A stretch of DNA of 64,000 bases from Curvibacter gracilis ATCC BAA-807 (GTDB lineage Bacteria; Pseudomonadota; Gammaproteobacteria; Burkholderiales; Burkholderiaceae_C). The notes beneath the pieces are model-generated. The model ran no database searches and was not told where the DNA came from. It was given only the letters and a program-made list of their open reading frames with translations. Positions 60,666 to 64,000 of this stretch are shown here, piece after piece; the stretch's first letter is position 1; each line of letters starts with the position of its first letter. The translations under genes and the position numbers were made by a program. The stretch is from NCBI RefSeq assembly GCF_000518645.1, contig NZ_JADZ01000027.1, positions 1-64,000 on the forward strand. The letters are read 5' to 3'.

Positions 60666-63380
60666 TCAGGCGTACAGCGGGTTGATCTTGTCGGCCTGGA
60701 TGCCGTACTTGGCAATCGCCTCGGCCACCTTGGCCACCGGCACCGTGCCCTCTTCGCTCAGCGCCTTGAGCGCGGCCACCACGATGTAGTGGCGGTTCAC
60801 CTCGAAGTGCTCGCGCAGCTTGCTGCGGAAGTCACTGCGACCGAAGCCGTCGGTGCCCAGCACCTTGTAGGTGCGGCCCTTGGGGATGAAGGGGCGGATC
60901 TGCTCGGCATAGGCCTTCATGTAGTCGGTCGAAGCCACCACCGGGCCATTGTGAGCGGCCAGTTGCTGGGCCACGAACGGCACACGCGGGGTTTCCAGCG
61001 GGTGCAGCAGGTTGAAGCGCTCGGCTTCCTGACCGTCGCGGGTCAGTTCGTTGAAGCTCGGGCAGCTCCAGACGTTGGCGGCCACGCCCCAGTCCTTTTC
61101 GAGCAGTTCCTGCGCGGCAATGCTTTCGCGCAGGATGGTGCCCGAACCCAGCAGTTGCACGCGCGGGGTCAGCTTGGCGCCTTCCTTGCACAGGTACATG
61201 CCCTTGATGATCTGCTCTTCGGTGCCGGGGGTCAGGCCGGGCATCGCGTAGTTCTCGTTCAACAGGGTCAGGTAGTAGAAAACGTTGTCCTGCTTTTCAA
61301 CCATGCGCTTCAGGCCATGGTGCAGGATCACGCCCACTTCGTGCGCGAAGGTCGGGTCGTAGCTGACGCAGTTCGGGATGGTGCCAGCCAGGATGTGGCT
61401 GTGACCGTCTTCGTGCTGCAGGCCTTCGCCGTTCAGCGTGGTGCGGCCCGAGGTGCCGCCCAGCAGGAAGCCGCGGGCCTGCATGTCGCCCGCCGCCCAG
61501 GCCAGGTCGCCGATGCGCTGGAAGCCGAACATCGAGTAGTACACGTAGAACGGCACCATGATGCGGTTGCTGGTGCTGTAGCTGGTGGCCGCAGCGATCC
61601 AGCTGCTCATGCCGCCGGCTTCGTTGATGCCTTCCTGCAGGATCTGGCCGGCCTTGTCTTCGCGGTAGTACATCACCTGGTCCTTGTCGACCGGGGTGTA
61701 CTGCTGGCCTGCGGGGTTGTAGATGCCCACTTGGCGGAACAGGCCTTCCATACCGAAGGTACGGGCCTCATCCACCAGGATGGGCACCACGCGCGGGCCC
61801 AGGGCCTGGTCACGCAGCAACTGGGTCAGGAAACGCACATAGGCCTGGGTGGTGGATATCTCGCGGCCTTCGGCCGTGGGCTCCATCACCGACTTGAACA
61901 CCTCCAGCGAAGGCACGGTGAACTGCTCGTCGGCCTTGGTGCGGCGGTGCGGCAGGTAACCGCCCAGGGCCTTGCGGCGCTCGTGCAGGTACTGCATTTC
62001 CGGGGTGTCGTCGGCCGGCTTGTAGAACGGGATGCTCGGCAGATCGCTGTCCGGGATCGGGATGTTGAAGCGGTCGCGGAAGATCTTGATGTCTTCGTCG
62101 GTCAGCTTCTTGGTCTGGTGAACGTTGTTCTTGCCTTCACCGGCCTTGCCCATGCCGAAGCCCTTGACGGTCTTGATCAGCAGCACGGTGGGCTGGCCCT
62201 TGTGCTTGGTGGCGGCGGCGTAAGCGGCGTACACCTTCTGCGGATCGTGACCGCCGCGGCGCAGCGCCCAGATCTGCTCGTCGCTCATCTTCGACACCAT
62301 TTCGAGGGTGCGCGGATCGCGGCCGAAGAAATGCTTGCGCACATAGGCGCCGTCGTTGGCCTTGAACGACTGGTAGTCGCCGTCCAGGGTTTCCATCATG
62401 ACCTTGCGCAGCGCGCCGTCCTTGTCGCGGGCCAGCAGCGGGTCCCAATCGGAGCCCCACAGCAGCTTGATCACGTTCCAGCCGGCACCGCGGAACTCGC
62501 CTTCGAGCTCTTGCACGATCTTGCCGTTGCCGCGCACCGGGCCGTCCAGGCGCTGCAGGTTGCAGTTGACCACGAAGATCAGGTTGTCGAGCTTTTCGCG
62601 CGCGGCCAGGCCGATGGCACCCAGCGATTCGACTTCGTCCATTTCACCGTCGCCGCAGAACACCCACACCTTGCGGTTTTCGGTGTTGGCAATGCCGCGG
62701 GCGTGCAGGTATTTCAGGAAACGGGCCTGGTAGATGGCCATCAGCGGGCCCAGGCCCATCGAGACGGTCGGGAACTGCCAGAACTCGGGCATCAGCTTCG
62801 GGTGCGGGTAGCTCGACAGGCCCTTGCCGTCCACTTCCTGGCGGAAATGCAGCAGTTGCTCTTCGGTCAGGCGGCCTTCCAGGTAGGCGCGGGCGTACAC
62901 GCCGGGCGACACGTGGCCCTGGATGTACAGGCAGTCGCCGCCGTGGTTTTCGCTCTCGGCATGCCAGAAGTGGTTGAAGCCGGCGCCAAACATGTGGGCC
63001 AGCGAGGCGAAGGAGCCGATGTGGCCGCCCAGATCGCCGCCGTCCACCGGGTGGTGGCGGTTGGCCTTGACCACCATGGCCATGGCGTTCCAGCGCATGT
63101 AGGCGCGCAGGCGTTCTTCGATTTCGATGTTGCCAGGGCAGCGCTCTTCCTGGTCGGGCTCGATGGTGTTGACATAACCGGTGGTGGCCGAGAACGGCAT
63201 GTCGATGCTGTGCTCGCGGGCGTGTTCGAGCAGTTGCTCAAGCAGGAAGTGGGCGCGCTCTGGGCCCTCGGCTTCGATCACGGCGGACAGGGCGTCCATC
63301 CACTCACGGGTTTCTTGGTTGTCCAGGTCTTGTGCCGGGTTGGCAGCAATGCCGGGCACGTGCTCGGGTTGGGCTGACAT
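60666..63380 (-). CDS. aceE: Pyruvate dehydrogenase E1 (homodimeric)
   Basis: Thiamine-diphosphate-dependent decarboxylase of 904 residues, the homodimeric E1 found in Proteobacteria. Motifs include the N-terminal [17 protein letters not shown], the ThDP/Mg2+ motif [72 protein letters not shown] and [33 protein letters not shown] at the C-terminus. AGGAGA lies before the ATG at 63380. First gene of the operon aceE-aceF-bph-lpdA. Confidence 0.97.
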   Translation of the reverse strand: MSAQPEHVPGIAANPAQDLDNQETREWMDALSAVIEAEGPERAHFLLEQLLEHAREHSIDMPFSATTGYVNTIEPDQEERCPGNIEIEERLRAYMRWNAMAMVVKANRHHPVDGGDLGGHIGSFASLAHMFGAGFNHFWHAESENHGGDCLYIQGHVSPGVYARAYLEGRLTEEQLLHFRQEVDGKGLSSYPHPKLMPEFWQFPTVSMGLGPLMAIYQARFLKYLHARGIANTENRKVWVFCGDGEMDEVESLGAIGLAAREKLDNLIFVVNCNLQRLDGPVRGNGKIVQELEGEFRGAGWNVIKLLWGSDWDPLLARDKDGALRKVMMETLDGDYQSFKANDGAYVRKHFFGRDPRTLEMVSKMSDEQIWALRRGGHDPQKVYAAYAAATKHKGQPTVLLIKTVKGFGMGKAGEGKNNVHQTKKLTDEDIKIFRDRFNIPIPDSDLPSIPFYKPADDTPEMQYLHERRKALGGYLPHRRTKADEQFTVPSLEVFKSVMEPTAEGREISTTQAYVRFLTQLLRDQALGPRVVPILVDEARTFGMEGLFRQVGIYNPAGQQYTPVDKDQVMYYREDKAGQILQEGINEAGGMSSWIAAATSYSTSNRIMVPFYVYYSMFGFQRIGDLAWAAGDMQARGFLLGGTSGRTTLNGEGLQHEDGHSHILAGTIPNCVSYDPTFAHEVGVILHHGLKRMVEKQDNVFYYLTLLNENYAMPGLTPGTEEQIIKGMYLCKEGAKLTPRVQLLGSGTILRESIAAQELLEKDWGVAANVWSCPSFNELTRDGQEAERFNLLHPLETPRVPFVAQQLAAHNGPVVASTDYMKAYAEQIRPFIPKGRTYKVLGTDGFGRSDFRSKLREHFEVNRHYIVVAALKALSEEGTVPVAKVAEAIAKYGIQADKINPLYA

Positions 63381-63547
63381 GCTTGTCTCCTGCTAAAGGG
63401 GTTGCGTCATGGTTTTTGACCGGGCGAGTGTCTCACAAAAATCTCAAATTTCAAATGATGACCTCTCATTTCACATTATGAATTTACATGGTTACCACCT
63501 CCGATACATGACCTGACACTTGAGCCCCCTCCTCTACACTTGGGGGC

Positions 63548-64000
63548 ATGCAACCGTCTGATTCCGCCGTGCCGTCCAGCGCCGGCAAACTGCGCACCGT
63601 CGCCTGGATCCGCCACTGGTGGGGCCAACAATCGCCCAACCGGCAGGACCGCTTCGCCATGCTGGCGCCTCTGGTGGCCGTGGTGTTGTTTCTGGCCGCC
63701 ATCGGTTCTGCATTCTGGTACCTGCGGGCCGAGGAAATCGAGCGCGAGCACGAAGCCGTGAAACGAGATGTGGAATACGCCCAGCAGCGCCTGCGCCTGC
63801 GCCTGCTGGAGCGCCAGGAGCAGCTGATGCGCCTGGCACGGGATGTGTCCAACCGCGAGCTCAACCGCAATGACTTCAATGCCCGCGCCGACAACCTGAT
63901 CAACCAATACCCCGAACTGCAGACCCTGAGCTGGATCGACGAAAAGCGCCGCGTGCGCGCCTCGCGTGCCGCGCCCACCGTGCCAGCCGCTCGCCTGCTG
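63548..64000 (+). CDS. Membrane-bound sensor protein, probably histidine kinase, N-terminal part
   Basis: The window contains the first 151 residues and the frame stays open to the edge. About 38 N-terminal residues (SAGKLRTVAWIRHWWGQQSPNRQDR) precede a membrane helix (about 40-60, MLAPLVAVVLFLAAIGSAFWYL), then a charged coiled-coil-like stretch and the start of a sensor region (QRLRLRLLERQEQLMRLARDVSNRELNRNDFNARADNLINQYPELQTLSWIDEKRRVRAS). This resembles the periplasmic sensor part of PAS-type kinases. It is divergent from aceE. The rest of the gene, including any kinase domain, lies beyond 64,000. Confidence 0.65.
   Translation, partial: MQPSDSAVPSSAGKLRTVAWIRHWWGQQSPNRQDRFAMLAPLVAVVLFLAAIGSAFWYLRAEEIEREHEAVKRDVEYAQQRLRLRLLERQEQLMRLARDVSNRELNRNDFNARADNLINQYPELQTLSWIDEKRRVRASRAAPTVPAARLL

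Noticed and set aside
59436-63377. A 1,313-codon plus-strand frame opposite aceF and aceE
   Set aside because: Low-complexity composition mirroring the Ala/Pro linkers and aceE codons; the minus-strand genes are unmistakable.

Overview
The window reads as a chromosomal segment of a high-GC betaproteobacterium, most likely Burkholderiales (Comamonadaceae-like). The evidence is the pcm-like/rhodanese/tolC/waaA neighbourhood, a Bug-family binding protein, aceE-aceF-lpdA with lipoyl domains in both E2 and E3, and a BPH-type proteasome homologue. The left end (1 to about 3,125) is different: it is strongly AT-rich apart from a GC-rich insertion-sequence end. I read it as a plasmid-derived remnant. 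An IS1380-family element has cut off the first residues of a ColE1/MbeA-type (HEN) relaxase. Two small membrane-protein genes follow, each with a near-identical terminator downstream, plus iteron-like repeats. This segment stops inside a tRNA-Gly gene, of which only the promoter and the first 20 nt remain.

Layout: 3.4-10.6 kb is a type IV pilus minor-pilin operon (pilE, fimT, pilV, pilW, pilX, pilY1). 10.6-19.3 kb holds a RidA-like protein, a HicAB toxin-antitoxin pair, an RluA-type pseudouridine synthase, an MFS exporter, pdxH, an AEC transporter, a ZnuD-like TonB-dependent receptor with a His-rich partner, and msrA. 19.4-27.1 kb holds a TetR-regulated RND efflux pair, then a Pcm-like methyltransferase, a rhodanese and TolC, which could serve as the pump's outer-membrane channel. 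A MntA/HepT pair lies between tolC and the convergent waaA. 29-34 kb holds a phosphohexomutase, then divergently an Ada-AlkA fusion, ogt and an EamA transporter.

34-44 kb holds two cyclic-di-GMP proteins (a five-PAS GGDEF-EAL protein and a GAF-HD-GYP protein), an orphan modA under a ModE-like palindrome, VapBC under a 28-bp palindrome, prpE, a cysteine hydrolase and a C40 peptidase. 44-49 kb is a tightly coupled five-gene envelope operon (DUF2141 protein, MacB/LolD-type ATPase, FtsX-type permease, LolA-like carrier, beta-barrel), which I consider the best candidate for a poorly described system. 49-56 kb holds an orphan Bug protein, a MocR regulator divergent from an OsmC/GNAT pair, an FMN reductase, an EVE protein, a LysR regulator divergent from a sterol-desaturase-like enzyme, and a HigBA-like pair. 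56-63.4 kb is the pyruvate dehydrogenase operon aceE-aceF-bph-lpdA, with the proteasome homologue between E2 and E3. A divergent membrane sensor gene runs off the right edge.

No rRNA, CRISPR array or prophage was seen. Four toxin-antitoxin loci are scattered as single insertions between housekeeping genes. All family assignments come from reading motifs and protein architecture by eye; no database was searched.
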